A DNA stretch of 38,481 nucleotides from Novosphingobium mangrovisedimenti (GCF_025153475.1 NZ_JANZXA010000022.1:1-38481); one strand, 5' to 3'; counted from the stretch's first letter, positions 15,387-24,664 are shown. The notes: a model not told the origin generated them from the letters alone. Program-made: numbers and translations.

Positions 15387-17300
15387 ATGGCAAAAGTAAT
15401 CGGTATCGACCTTGGCACCACCAACAGCTGTGTTGCCGTGATGGACGGCGGCAAGCCCAAGGTTATCGAAAATTCGGAAGGCGCGCGCACCACGCCGTCG
15501 ATCGTTGCGTTCACCAAGGATGGTGAGCGTCTGATCGGCCAGCCCGCGAAGCGCCAGGCCGTGACCAACGGCGACAACACAATCTTCGCGGTGAAGCGCC
15601 TTATCGGCCGCCGCTTCGACGATCCGGTGACCAAGAAGGACACCGAACTTGTTCCCTACACCATCGTGAAGGGCAAGAACGGCGATGCTTGGGTTCACGC
15701 CGGCGGCGAGGACTACAGCCCTTCGCAGATTTCCGCCTTCACTCTTCAGAAGATGAAGGAAACCGCCGAGAGCTATCTTGGCGAGACGGTGACGCAGGCA
15801 GTCATCACCGTGCCTGCCTACTTCAACGACGCGCAGCGCCAGGCGACCAAGGACGCAGGGCAAATCGCGGGCCTTGAAGTGCTGCGCATCATCAACGAGC
15901 CGACCGCGGCCGCGCTCGCCTATGGCCTCGACAAGCAGGACGGCAAGACCATCGCGGTCTACGACCTTGGCGGCGGCACCTTCGACGTCTCGATCCTCGA
16001 GATCGGTGACGGCGTGTTCGAGGTGAAGTCGACCAACGGCGACACGTTCCTGGGCGGTGAGGACTTCGACACCAAGCTGGTCGAATGGCTGGCCGACAAG
16101 TTCAAGGCCAAGGAAAACATGGACCTGCGGACCGACAAGCTCGCTCTGCAGCGTCTGAAGGAAGCGGCCGAGAAGGCGAAGATCGAGCTGTCGAGCACGG
16201 CTTCGACCGAGATCAACCTGCCCTTCATCACCGCGCGCATGGAAGGCGGCGCGACGACCCCGCTTCACCTGGTCGAGACGGTCACCCGTTCCGACCTTGA
16301 GAAGATGGTTGCCGACCTCATCAAGCGCACCATCGAGCCCTGCAAGAAGGCGCTCGCCGATGCCGGCGTAACCGCTGCGGAAGTCGATGAAGTGGTCCTC
16401 GTGGGCGGCATGACCCGCATGCCCAAGGTTCGCGAGACGGTGAAGGAATTCTTCGGCAAGGAACCGCACACCGGCGTGAACCCGGACGAAGTCGTCGCCA
16501 TGGGCGCGGCGATCCAGGCGGGCGTGCTGCAGGGCGACGTCAAGGACGTGTTGCTGCTCGACGTGACCCCGCTGTCGCTGGGCATCGAGACGCTGGGCGG
16601 CATCATGACCAAGATGATCGACCGCAACACGACGATCCCGACCAAGAAGAGCCAGGTCTACTCGACCGCCGAGGACAACCAGCAGGCGGTGACGATCCGC
16701 GTGTTCCAGGGCGAGCGCGAAATGGCGCAGGACAACAAGCTCCTCGGCCAGTTCGACCTCGTCGGCATCCCGCCGGCGCGCCGCGGTGTGCCGCAGATCG
16801 AGGTGACCTTCGACATCGACGCGAACGGCATCGTCAACGTGTCCGCCAAGGACAAGGGCACCGGCAAGGAGCAGCAGATCCGTATCCAGGCTTCGGGCGG
16901 TCTGTCCGAAGGTGACATCGACCAGATGGTCAAGGATGCCGAGAAGTTCGCCGAGGAGGACAAGAAGCGTCGCGAGGCCGCCGAGGCCCGCAACAACGCC
17001 GACAGCCTCGTCCACGCGACCGAGCAGCAACTTGCCGAGCACGGCGACAAGGTCGACGCGGGCCTCAAGTCCGAAGTCGAGGCGGCGATCGCCGCGACCA
17101 AGACGGCGCTCGAAGGCGAAGATGCCGCCGAGATCACGGCCAAGGCCCAGGCGCTTACCGAAGTCGCCATGAAGATGGGCCAGTCGATCTACGAGAAGGA
17201 GCAGGCCGCGGCTGCAGCGCCGGGGGCCGAGGCTCCCGCCGGAGGCGATGAAGACGTGGTCGACGCCGAGTTCTCGGAAGTCGACGAAAACAAGGGCTGA
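15387..17300 (+). CDS. dnaK: Chaperone DnaK (Hsp70)
   Basis: A 637-residue Hsp70 of normal length. The nucleotide-binding domain (1-380) shows GIDLGTTNSCVAV, VPAYFNDAQRQATKDAG, INEPTAAALAYG, YDLGGGTFDVSILE and VLVGGMTRMP. The interdomain linker DVLLLDVTPLSLGIET follows, then the substrate-binding beta domain (NTTIPTKKSQ) and the helical lid. The C-terminus is acidic (DVVDAEFSEVDENKG). GAGGAA precedes ATG 15387. It works with GrpE and DnaJ encoded nearby. A long open frame on the opposite strand (15306-17342) is a codon-bias shadow. Confidence 0.99.
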   Translation: MAKVIGIDLGTTNSCVAVMDGGKPKVIENSEGARTTPSIVAFTKDGERLIGQPAKRQAVTNGDNTIFAVKRLIGRRFDDPVTKKDTELVPYTIVKGKNGDAWVHAGGEDYSPSQISAFTLQKMKETAESYLGETVTQAVITVPAYFNDAQRQATKDAGQIAGLEVLRIINEPTAAALAYGLDKQDGKTIAVYDLGGGTFDVSILEIGDGVFEVKSTNGDTFLGGEDFDTKLVEWLADKFKAKENMDLRTDKLALQRLKEAAEKAKIELSSTASTEINLPFITARMEGGATTPLHLVETVTRSDLEKMVADLIKRTIEPCKKALADAGVTAAEVDEVVLVGGMTRMPKVRETVKEFFGKEPHTGVNPDEVVAMGAAIQAGVLQGDVKDVLLLDVTPLSLGIETLGGIMTKMIDRNTTIPTKKSQVYSTAEDNQQAVTIRVFQGEREMAQDNKLLGQFDLVGIPPARRGVPQIEVTFDIDANGIVNVSAKDKGTGKEQQIRIQASGGLSEGDIDQMVKDAEKFAEEDKKRREAAEARNNADSLVHATEQQLAEHGDKVDAGLKSEVEAAIAATKTALEGEDAAEITAKAQALTEVAMKMGQSIYEKEQAAAAAPGAEAPAGGDEDVVDAEFSEVDENKG

Positions 17301-17321
17301 ACGTCCTGATGAAAACCATGG

Positions 17322-17351
17322 CCGCCATCGGTGCATCGGCACCGATGGCGG
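17322..17351 (+). terminator. Perfect hairpin between dnaK and dnaJ
   Basis: CCGCCATCGGTGC (17322-17334) pairs without mismatch with 17339-17351 across a 4-base ATCG loop. It lies 22 bases after the dnaK stop and 25 before the dnaJ GTG. Only a weak T-containing tail follows (TTAGGTTAT), so it is more likely a partial terminator or an RNA-stability/processing element that lowers dnaJ expression relative to dnaK than a full stop. Confidence 0.6.
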
Positions 17352-17376
17352 TTAGGTTATCTGCGGGGGATACTAC

Positions 17377-18510
17377 GTGTCAGCTACCGAGATAGACTAC
17401 TACGAACTGCTCGAAGTTTCGCGCGACGCCGACGACAAGACGATCAAGTCGGCCTACCGCAAGCTCGCCATGCGCTACCACCCGGACAAGAACCCGGGCT
17501 GCGACGATTCCGAGGCCCGCTTCAAGCAGATCAACGAGGCATACGACTGCCTAAAGGACCCGCAGAAGCGGGCCGCCTACGATCGCTACGGCCACGCCGC
17601 CTTCCAGCAGGGCATGGGTGGTGCAGGCGGTGCCGGCATGGGCGCCGAGTTCGGCGACATCGGCGACATCTTCGAATCCATTTTCGGCAGCGCCTTCGGC
17701 GGCGGAGCCCGCCAGCAGACGCGACGCGGCGCGGACTTGCGCTACGACATGGAAATCAGCCTCGACGAGGCCTTCAAGGGCAAGCAGACCGAGATCACGA
17801 TCGAGGTCTCGCAGGTCTGTGAGCCGTGCGAGGGGTCGGGCGCCGAACCGGGGACGGGCAAACGCACGTGCTCCATGTGCGCCGGTCACGGCAAGGTACG
17901 TGCGCAGCAGGGCTTCTTCGTCGTCGAGCGGACCTGCCCGACCTGCCACGGGCGCGGCGAGGTGATCGACAGCCCCTGCCGTGCATGCGGCGGGGAAGGC
18001 CGGGTCGACAAACCCCAAACGCTCGAGGTGGAAATTCCGCCGGGCGTGGATTCGGGCACGCGCATTCGCCTGTCGGGCAAGGGCGAGGCCGGGCCGTTCG
18101 GAACGCCGCCGGGCGACCTCTACATCTTCTTGCACGTCAAGCGTCACAGGGTTTTCGAACGCGAAGGCACCACGCTCCTGACGCGGGTGCCGATCACTTT
18201 CACGACCGCCGCTCTGGGGGGCACGATCGAGTTCCCGGGCATCGACGGGGACGCGATTTCGCTCGACATTCCCGCAGGCATCCAGTCGGGCAAGCAGCTT
18301 CGCAAGCGCGGAGCCGGCATGCCCGTGCTGCAGGGCCGGGGACGCGGCGATCTCGTCATCGAGATCTCGGTGGAAACCCCGACCAAGCTGACCGCACGCC
18401 AGAAGGAATTGCTGCGCGAGCTGCAGGAAACCGAGACCGGTGAGGAATGCCCACAGTCGAAGGGCTTCTTCGATCGCATCAAGGATGCCTGGAACGACCT
18501 GACGGAATGA
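17377..18510 (+). CDS. dnaJ: Chaperone DnaJ (Hsp40)
   Basis: A 377-residue type I J-protein that stimulates the DnaK ATPase. The J domain (1-72) has the HPDKN tripeptide core. A Gly/Phe-rich region follows (about 75-115). The zinc domain has four CxxCxGxG motifs: CEPCEGSG, CSMCAGHG, CPTCHGRG and CRACGGEG. The C-terminal substrate domains end with FFDRIKDAWNDLTE. It starts at GTG 17377 with GCGGGGGA upstream. All catalytic and zinc residues are present. Confidence 0.98.
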   Translation: MSATEIDYYELLEVSRDADDKTIKSAYRKLAMRYHPDKNPGCDDSEARFKQINEAYDCLKDPQKRAAYDRYGHAAFQQGMGGAGGAGMGAEFGDIGDIFESIFGSAFGGGARQQTRRGADLRYDMEISLDEAFKGKQTEITIEVSQVCEPCEGSGAEPGTGKRTCSMCAGHGKVRAQQGFFVVERTCPTCHGRGEVIDSPCRACGGEGRVDKPQTLEVEIPPGVDSGTRIRLSGKGEAGPFGTPPGDLYIFLHVKRHRVFEREGTTLLTRVPITFTTAALGGTIEFPGIDGDAISLDIPAGIQSGKQLRKRGAGMPVLQGRGRGDLVIEISVETPTKLTARQKELLRELQETETGEECPQSKGFFDRIKDAWNDLTE

Positions 18511-18545
18511 TGCTCCTCGGATGAGGGGCACCGTTCCGGCGGGCT

Positions 18546-19064
18546 CTAGCCTGCCGCCTTGCGCGGCGCGAACAGCATGAAACGCGCCATGTCGAAACGG
18601 AACAGCAGCAGATAGAGAACGTGCACGATGGCCAGTGGCAACAGGATGTTGCCGAGGACCTCGTGAATTTCGTTCATGGCACTTTCCCGCTCATGGCGCT
18701 CAGTCTCGCCGAAATAGCGTCCGTGCTCGGCTTTCTGATCCCCGTGTTCGTTCCTGATCTGCAAAGTCGGGGGCGTGGAAAGGCTTGCCCCCTTGTCCAT
18801 CACGATGCCGGTCGCCGTCACGCCCGCAATGCACAGGAACAGAGCCAGTGTCAGCGCGTGGGTAACAGCGGATGGGCCGAATGGGACAAGCCGTGTCCAG
18901 GCGAAGCCCCTGGCTCGCATGAGCCCGAGCAATCCGCGCAGTGCAAGAAATGCGGCAACGAGGTACCCGGCCCACGCGTGGGCCAGATCCAGACCCTCGG
19001 CCGTGAAATAGGCGATAATGACGGCCAGCACGAAAAACAGGTGGTAGGTTCGAAACGCCTTCAT
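18546..19064 (-). CDS. Cytochrome b561-family membrane protein
   Basis: A 172-residue four-helix membrane protein of the cytochrome b561 / hydrogenase cytochrome b type. Four His residues are spaced as likely haem b ligands: TYHLFF (8), LAHAWAGY (29), NEIHEVLGN (about 134) and AIVHVLYLL (about 148). A hydrophilic loop of about 40 residues (about 92-130, many His, Glu and Arg) separates helices 3 and 4. It probably transfers electrons from a c-type partner or quinol; no partner gene is adjacent. It converges on dnaJ. Confidence 0.82.
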   Translation of the reverse strand: MKAFRTYHLFFVLAVIIAYFTAEGLDLAHAWAGYLVAAFLALRGLLGLMRARGFAWTRLVPFGPSAVTHALTLALFLCIAGVTATGIVMDKGASLSTPPTLQIRNEHGDQKAEHGRYFGETERHERESAMNEIHEVLGNILLPLAIVHVLYLLLFRFDMARFMLFAPRKAAG

Positions 19065-19142
19065 GGCGGCTTCCTTCGATGGTTTTTCCCTGCCGCCACG
19101 CGCAGGCCAAGCACAAGGAAGGGCGCAATGCCTTGACTGGCA

Positions 19143-21470
19143 TCAAATGCCGCTGGTGATCCCCATCACTTCCCGTCTGATCCGGTCCACCAGTCCGGGG
19201 TCGGTGCGCAGCCGATCCTCTTCCTCATCGAGGATCTCCAGGAATGCCTCGCGGCGGAATTGCAGCAGCTCGCGCTCGGAAAGGGCGTGTTCGGGGCTCA
19301 GTGTCGAGGCGATCAGGTCGATCATCCGTTCGGCCCCGTGCAGGCGGCCCCAGAGGTAGTCGTTCTCGCGGTAGGCGCGGCTGAAGAAGGCTCCGAAGTT
19401 GTAGAACTCGGTTCCGCGCAGCGTTTCGCCGGCACCGCCCTTGCGGATCGCGTTGCAGTCCTCGGGCGAGATGCGGTCCACCCGGACGGGTTCGAACTCG
19501 GTAAGCCCTTCGCCGCGCAGCAGGGGCAGGGTCACCGTGTCGTAGAATGGAAAGCCGAGGTAAGCGAGCAGCATGCGGCGGCGCAGCAGCGCCGGCATTT
19601 CCGCCATCGCTTCGGCCAGAATGCCGTCGACCAGCGTGTCGGTTTCCTCGAGCCTGCGTTGGCTGGCGATATGGGCGATGGCAGCTCCGGGATCGTCGAA
19701 GAAAGCGCGGGCAAGGTCCGGAAATGCCTCTCCCAGCGCTTCTTCCGGCTCGCGGTCCATGTAGAGCGCAAGCGCACCGTAGATCGCGGTACGTGCATCG
19801 TCGCGCTGCTGTTCGGTGACGCCTTCCTCGTTTTCGCGTTCCTGCGTCACGCGGCGGGCGAGCAGCCGCAGGCGGCGGATGCGAAAGGCGATGTCGTGAG
19901 TCCTGAAAAACGCGATCATCGCCGGCGCCCGGGCATCGCGCAGTCCTTTCTCGCGGTCGATGCCGGTTTCCTCGAGATGCGTGAAAAGGTGTTCGCGAAT
20001 GGGGCCCGCGTTGGGCAATTCCAGCTCCGGCGCGGCCGTGTGGATCATGCGGCCCAGCGTGGTCACGATTCCGCTGAACTTGACCTGCGCATAGCCGTGA
20101 TAGGCGAAACCGGCCTGATCGAGGGCTGCCTGCTGCGCCTTCGCGCGCCAGGCGGCAAGGCGCTTTGGCGTGGGGCGGTCGAGGAACAGCGTGTGGCCGA
20201 ACAGCCGCTCTACCGTCTCCTCGATCTCCGGACGCAAGGCACGCACGATGGCACGCAGGGCACCTTTCTCGCGGGAATCGCGTTCCAGTGCTTCCAGATT
20301 GTCGCGAATGGGTTGTTCGCGCGGGATCGAGGAAAGCGATCCGAAGATCACCGGGAAAAACCCCGGTGCTCGCGTTTCCGCGCGTACCGCAGCGCCGACC
20401 GGATCGGGCGTGGGATCGATATAGACGAAGCGGCGATCGACCTCGCGTGTCGCCGGGCGATCGCGCAGGACCGACATGGCATCGGCGAAGGGCGCATTGA
20501 CCAGCACCGAACCGTCGATGAGCGAGACCGAGTCGAGGTCCCCGCGCCGGGAATGTTCGGGCATGATGCGTTGCAGGAAGGCTTCTCGCCCGGGCCACTC
20601 GGCTTCCTTTTCTCGCACCAGACGGTCGATCTCGGCGATCTGCATCGGCGGAAAGGCCCCGGGAAAGCTTGCCGTGGAGCGGGCCGCCAGAACCAGTTCG
20701 GGGATGTGCGCCAGCGAATGGCCGCCTTCGGCTTGCGTGATCGCGTGAAAATCGACCGTGAGGCGATGCTCGCTCTCGAACACGACTTCGGGCGAATGTA
20801 GGTGCAGCGCCTCGAGATGGCCCTTGAAGTCGGTCGCGGTGACGAACAGGTCCAGCGGATGGTGCACGGGCAGCAGCGGCCGTTCCGCGGGCGCGCGCTC
20901 CATCGCCATGAACGCCCGGCACAGCAGGCGCGAGAAACCGATGCCGCTGAACGGCGGCTCGAACCAGCGCGAACGGATCAGTCGCGACAGCTTCTCGCGC
21001 ACTTCCGCCCGCGTCTCGGGCGCGACGCTGGCGCTGACGGCATTGCCCGGCCGGTGCAGCAGATAGGAGACCAGCGGCATCGCCCAGAACTTCGCTGCGC
21101 GCGACCATGGCCGCGCCTCGGGATCGAGCAGGACGTCGACGTCGGCGGTCTCCAGCCACAAGTCCGTGAGCGGCTCCAGCGATTGCCCCGAATGGATGGC
21201 CTGCGCGAGGAATACGGAGTTGATGCCGCCGGCGCTGGCGCCGGCGACGATGTCGGTGAGCACGCGCAGGCGCAGGTTGCTGCCGTGTTCGAGCCGGCGC
21301 AGCAATCGCAGGTACGTTCCGGCACTGCCCGAGGGATCGGGCTCGTCGGACCAGAACGCCCGGCTTGCCTGCAATGCCTTCCACATCTCCTTGGTCACGC
21401 CGTGCATGTAGACGGCCAGGCTGACGCCGCCGTAGCACACAAGCGCGATCCGAAGTTCCTTCTGGCGCAT
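19143..21470 (-). CDS. Patatin-related lipid hydrolase (large family, about 775 residues)
   Basis: A patatin-like phospholipase of the large bacterial 'patatin-related protein' group. From ATG 21470 the oxyanion glycines lie at CYGGVSLAVYMHG (12-24). The nucleophile elbow is GASAG (Ser79), and the catalytic Asp is in the DGSVLVNAP motif (Asp319). This gives a complete Ser-Asp dyad. The long C-terminal half is helical and charged and has no recognised domain. There is no signal peptide. An in-frame extension to 21632 reads through a hydrophobic stretch and the divergent promoter region and is probably not translated. It is divergent from the PPOX-fold gene, with 155 bases between starts. Confidence 0.88.
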   Translation of the reverse strand: MRQKELRIALVCYGGVSLAVYMHGVTKEMWKALQASRAFWSDEPDPSGSAGTYLRLLRRLEHGSNLRLRVLTDIVAGASAGGINSVFLAQAIHSGQSLEPLTDLWLETADVDVLLDPEARPWSRAAKFWAMPLVSYLLHRPGNAVSASVAPETRAEVREKLSRLIRSRWFEPPFSGIGFSRLLCRAFMAMERAPAERPLLPVHHPLDLFVTATDFKGHLEALHLHSPEVVFESEHRLTVDFHAITQAEGGHSLAHIPELVLAARSTASFPGAFPPMQIAEIDRLVREKEAEWPGREAFLQRIMPEHSRRGDLDSVSLIDGSVLVNAPFADAMSVLRDRPATREVDRRFVYIDPTPDPVGAAVRAETRAPGFFPVIFGSLSSIPREQPIRDNLEALERDSREKGALRAIVRALRPEIEETVERLFGHTLFLDRPTPKRLAAWRAKAQQAALDQAGFAYHGYAQVKFSGIVTTLGRMIHTAAPELELPNAGPIREHLFTHLEETGIDREKGLRDARAPAMIAFFRTHDIAFRIRRLRLLARRVTQERENEEGVTEQQRDDARTAIYGALALYMDREPEEALGEAFPDLARAFFDDPGAAIAHIASQRRLEETDTLVDGILAEAMAEMPALLRRRMLLAYLGFPFYDTVTLPLLRGEGLTEFEPVRVDRISPEDCNAIRKGGAGETLRGTEFYNFGAFFSRAYRENDYLWGRLHGAERMIDLIASTLSPEHALSERELLQFRREAFLEILDEEEDRLRTDPGLVDRIRREVMGITSGI

Positions 21471-21625
21471 GCCCCTTGCTTGGCAGAGCACGGCGCCGAG
21501 CGCCACTGCAATCGTCGCGGCGATCACCCCATAGGCGATATCGCGGGGGCATTCTCCCGCCGTGGCCGCCGGTGCCTTGCTGCACCTGCCATGGCACAAT
21601 GCCCGCAGCATTCGGGAGAAGTGCC

Positions 21626-22231
21626 ATGGCAAGAATCGAGACAGTCGAGCGGCTGCGCGAGATCATCGTCGACTATGGACCGCGCGGCGCCGCCAAGATA
21701 CGCGACCATATCTGCGATCAGGGCAGGGCGTTCATCGAACGCAGCCCTTTCCTTGTGCTCGGGTCGATCGGGGCGGGCGGGATCGAACTCAGTTCCAAGG
21801 GAGATCATCCCGGCTTCGTCGAGATCGTCGACGACCGCACGCTGCTCATCCCCGAACGCGCGGGCAATCACTTGTGCATCGGCTTGCAGAACATTCTCCG
21901 CGACCCGCGCGTGGGCCTGATGATCGTGCGTCCGGCCACCGACGAAGTGCTGCGCATATCCGGCCGTGCCACGCTTCACGACGATACCGAGGCCTGCGAG
22001 CGGTTGTCGGCGGGAGGCAAGCCGGCGGTGCTGGTGATCCGCGTCGAGGTGGAGCGTGCCGCGTTTCACTGCGTGCGTTCCGCCCGCCGCGGGCGCCTGT
22101 GGGACCCGGAAAGCTGGGACGCGCCCACGCGCATCTCGTTCGGCCGGATCTACGCGGAAGCTCTGGAGCAACCGGAACTGCGCGAGACTTTCGACAGGTT
22201 TGCCGAAGAGAGCGACAGCACGCTCTACTGA
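21626..22231 (+). CDS. PPOX-class FMN-dependent flavoprotein
   Basis: A 201-residue protein of the pyridoxamine-phosphate-oxidase-like split-barrel class, resembling the MSMEG_1061-type flavoproteins. Typical blocks are SPFLVLGSIGAGG, SSKGDHPGFVEIVDDRTLLIPERAGNHL and NILRDPRVGLMIVRP, then a C-terminal segment with Arg-rich SARRGRLWDPESW. CGGGAGAA lies 6 bases ahead of ATG 21626, which settles the start. The substrate is unknown; it is not PdxH, since that family's substrate-binding C-terminus is absent. Confidence 0.82.
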   Translation: MARIETVERLREIIVDYGPRGAAKIRDHICDQGRAFIERSPFLVLGSIGAGGIELSSKGDHPGFVEIVDDRTLLIPERAGNHLCIGLQNILRDPRVGLMIVRPATDEVLRISGRATLHDDTEACERLSAGGKPAVLVIRVEVERAAFHCVRSARRGRLWDPESWDAPTRISFGRIYAEALEQPELRETFDRFAEESDSTLY

Positions 22232-22270
22232 GGGCTTGCGTTCGCACTCTGTTCTCACTACTCGAACGCC

Positions 22271-23650
22271 ATGGCCAAGCCCAAGCGTCGATATGTCTGT
22301 CAGGCCTGCGGCGGGGTTTCTTCCCGCTGGCAGGGCCAGTGCCCCGATTGCGGCGAGTGGAACTCGCTGGCGGAAGATGCGCCGCAGACGGTGTTCTCCG
22401 CCAAGCATGACTTGTCTTCGGGCGGCCGGCCGATCCAGTTTACGCCGCTCGATCAGCCGGGGGAAATGCCCAGGCGCCGCGCGAGCGGGCTTGCCGAATT
22501 CGACCGTGCGCTGGGCGGCGGGCTGGTGCCCGGCTCGGCGATCCTGATGGGCGGCGATCCCGGTATCGGCAAGTCGACGCTGCTGTTGCAGGTCTCTGCA
22601 CACATCGCGCGAAATGGCGGGCAGGCGGTCTATGTCAGCGGCGAGGAAGCGGCCGGTCAGGTGCGTCTGCGGGCCGAACGTCTGGGCCTGTCGAAGGCTC
22701 CGATCCAGCTGGCCGCGGCGACCTCGGTGCGCGACATCCTGACCACGCTGGGGACGATGGACCCGCCCGAGCTGTTGGTGATCGACTCGATCCAGACCAT
22801 GCATTCAGACCAGATCGAGGGCGCGCCCGGAACGGTCAGCCAGGTACGCGGCTGTGCCTTCGAGCTGATCCGCTATGCCAAGGAAAACGGGGTCACGCTC
22901 ATTCTCGTGGGGCATGTCACCAAGGACGGCACGATCGCCGGCCCGCGCGTGCTCGAACACATGGTCGACGTGGTGATGAGCTTCGAGGGCGAGCGCAGCC
23001 ATCAGTATCGCATCCTGCGCAGCCTCAAGAACCGTTTCGGCCCGGTCGACGAGATCGGCGTTTTCGCCATGGAGGGCGAGGGGCTCACCGAAGTGGGCAA
23101 TCCCTCGATGCTGTTCCTCTCGGGACGCGATGAACCGATGGCGGGCAGCGCCGTGTTCCCGGCGATGGAGGGCACGCGGCCCGTGCTCGTGGAAATTCAG
23201 GCGCTGATCGTGCGGCTGCAGAGCGGGGCGACGCCGCGCCGCGCGGTCGTGGGATGGGACAACGGCCGCATGGCGATGCTGCTGGCCGTGCTGGAGGCGC
23301 GCTGCGGCCTCAACTTTTCCAGCGCGGAAGTCTATCTTAATGTCGCGGGCGGCTATCGCCTGTCTGATCCGGCGGCGGACCTTGCCGTAGCAGCGGCGCT
23401 GGTATCCGCGCTGGGAGACAAGCCGCTGCCCAACGACGCGGTCTGGTTCGGCGAGGTGTCGCTTGCCGGGGAGATCCGCCCCGTTGCCCATTCATCGATC
23501 AGACAGCGCGAATCGGCGAAGCTCGGATTCGGCCGCGCCGTCGGCCCGGCGGGTGGTCCCGCCGGGGATGCCAACGCCGACAAGGCAATCCGCTTCACGG
23601 GACTATCCATGCTTCCGAACCTCGTTGACCGCATCCTCTCGGATGCATAA
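22271..23650 (+). CDS. radA: DNA repair protein RadA
   Basis: A 459-residue branch-migration helicase-like protein in homologous recombination. The N-terminal zinc finger has Cys10, Cys13, Cys24 and Cys27. The RecA-like ATPase has Walker A GGDPGIGKST (about 93-102) and Walker B ELLVIDSIQT. The RadA-specific KNRFG motif is at about 252, and a Lon-protease-like domain lacking protease function covers about 290-450. Length is normal. cvpA follows after 12 bases, a widespread alphaproteobacterial neighbour. Confidence 0.97.
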   Translation: MAKPKRRYVCQACGGVSSRWQGQCPDCGEWNSLAEDAPQTVFSAKHDLSSGGRPIQFTPLDQPGEMPRRRASGLAEFDRALGGGLVPGSAILMGGDPGIGKSTLLLQVSAHIARNGGQAVYVSGEEAAGQVRLRAERLGLSKAPIQLAAATSVRDILTTLGTMDPPELLVIDSIQTMHSDQIEGAPGTVSQVRGCAFELIRYAKENGVTLILVGHVTKDGTIAGPRVLEHMVDVVMSFEGERSHQYRILRSLKNRFGPVDEIGVFAMEGEGLTEVGNPSMLFLSGRDEPMAGSAVFPAMEGTRPVLVEIQALIVRLQSGATPRRAVVGWDNGRMAMLLAVLEARCGLNFSSAEVYLNVAGGYRLSDPAADLAVAAALVSALGDKPLPNDAVWFGEVSLAGEIRPVAHSSIRQRESAKLGFGRAVGPAGGPAGDANADKAIRFTGLSMLPNLVDRILSDA

Positions 23651-23662
23651 TTTCCTGCAGCT

Positions 23663-24193
23663 ATGACTGGCTTCGACATCGCAGTCCTGCTCTTCGTCGG
23701 GCTAGGGGCAATTACCGGCTTCATTCGCGGATTCGTGCAGGAAATCCTGGCGCTGGGCGCCTGGGTCTTCGCGATCTTCGCCATTCGCATGTTGCATACG
23801 CCGGTTACCGCCTGGCTGATTGCGCACATCGGCAACGAATCCGGTTCGGCCGTGCTGGCGTTCGCGCTGTTGCTGCTGGTGCCCTTCGCCGCGGTGAAGC
23901 TCGTTTCGCGCTGGGCGGGCAACATGAGCCGGGAATCGGTGCTCGGTCCGATCGATCGCGTGCTGGGGTTCGGCTTCGGTGCGGTCAAGGGCGTGGTAAT
24001 CGTCGTGCTTGGCTTTTCGGTGCTGGTTCTGGGCTACGATACCGTGTGGGGGGCAGCCGGCCGTCCGCACTGGATCACGGAGTCGCGTACTTATCCCTTC
24101 ATCAACGCCAGCAGCGAGGCTCTGGTGCAGCTCATCGCCGAGCGCAGGCGCGAGATGATGGATTCCGCCGCCGATGAGAATGCCGGAACCTGA
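23663..24193 (+). CDS. cvpA: CvpA-family membrane protein
   Basis: A 176-residue inner-membrane protein of the colicin V production (CvpA) family. It has four hydrophobic helices at about 5-22, 28-50, 62-85 and 105-130, with the family signatures GLGAITGFIRGFVQEILALGAW and IDRVLGFGFGAVKG. The C-terminus is cytoplasmic and polar. CvpA proteins contribute to envelope homeostasis; the exact function is unsettled. It is tightly linked to radA upstream and to the NifU-like gene 3 bases downstream. Confidence 0.9.
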   Translation: MTGFDIAVLLFVGLGAITGFIRGFVQEILALGAWVFAIFAIRMLHTPVTAWLIAHIGNESGSAVLAFALLLLVPFAAVKLVSRWAGNMSRESVLGPIDRVLGFGFGAVKGVVIVVLGFSVLVLGYDTVWGAAGRPHWITESRTYPFINASSEALVQLIAERRREMMDSAADENAGT

Positions 24194-24196
24194 GCC

Positions 24197-24628
24197 ATGT
24201 CGACCGCGGTACTCTACACCCCCGATGTTCTGGGGCTTGCCATCGAACTGGCCCGCTTCCCGCTGAGCGAAGACCTGCCGCTGCACGCCGAGGCGCGTTC
24301 GAAGAGCTGCGGGAGCACGATCGCACTGGGGCTTGCCACGGCACCTGACGGGACGATCTCCCGGGTTGGCGTGCGCAGCCAGGCCTGCGCCATCGGCCAG
24401 GCCTCCGCCGCGATCTTCGCACAGGGCGCCTGCGGGCGTGGCGGGGCCGAAATCCATGCCGTCGGGAAGGCCGTGGCCGACTGGCTCGCGGGCGAGGGCG
24501 CAATGCCCGATTGGCCGGGCCTTTCGGTGATCGCCGCCGCGCGTGACTATCCGGCTCGCCACGGCGCGGTCATGCTGCCGTGGAACGCGGCCATGCAGGT
24601 TCTTCCCTTGGATCGAGCGGAGGTCTAG
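24197..24628 (+). CDS. NifU/IscU-like scaffold-family protein, incomplete ligand set
   Basis: A 143-residue protein with the fold signature of IscU/NifU N-terminal scaffolds: SKSCGSTIALGLATAPDG (Cys38) and SQACAIGQASAAIF (Cys64). The third cluster-ligand Cys expected near the end is replaced (RHGAVMLPW, Gly123), and the Asp of the usual CGD motif is Ser40. A canonical 2Fe-2S scaffold function is therefore doubtful. It lies 3 bases after cvpA, away from any isc or suf genes. It may bind a metal or act as an accessory factor. Confidence 0.75.
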   Translation: MSTAVLYTPDVLGLAIELARFPLSEDLPLHAEARSKSCGSTIALGLATAPDGTISRVGVRSQACAIGQASAAIFAQGACGRGGAEIHAVGKAVADWLAGEGAMPDWPGLSVIAAARDYPARHGAVMLPWNAAMQVLPLDRAEV

Positions 24629-24664
24629 AGCCGGGGTTTCCGGGGAGGAAATCAGGGGGGATTC

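Noticed and set aside
14507..15526. A 339-codon + strand frame across the copper chaperone gene and the dnaK promoter
   Set aside because: It reads antisense to a clear lipoprotein/PCu(A)C gene and would run through the dnaK promoter and start.
15306..17342. A 678-codon open frame on the - strand opposite dnaK
   Set aside because: It is the codon-bias shadow of dnaK, which is unmistakable on the + strand. The antisense translation is low-complexity and resembles no family.
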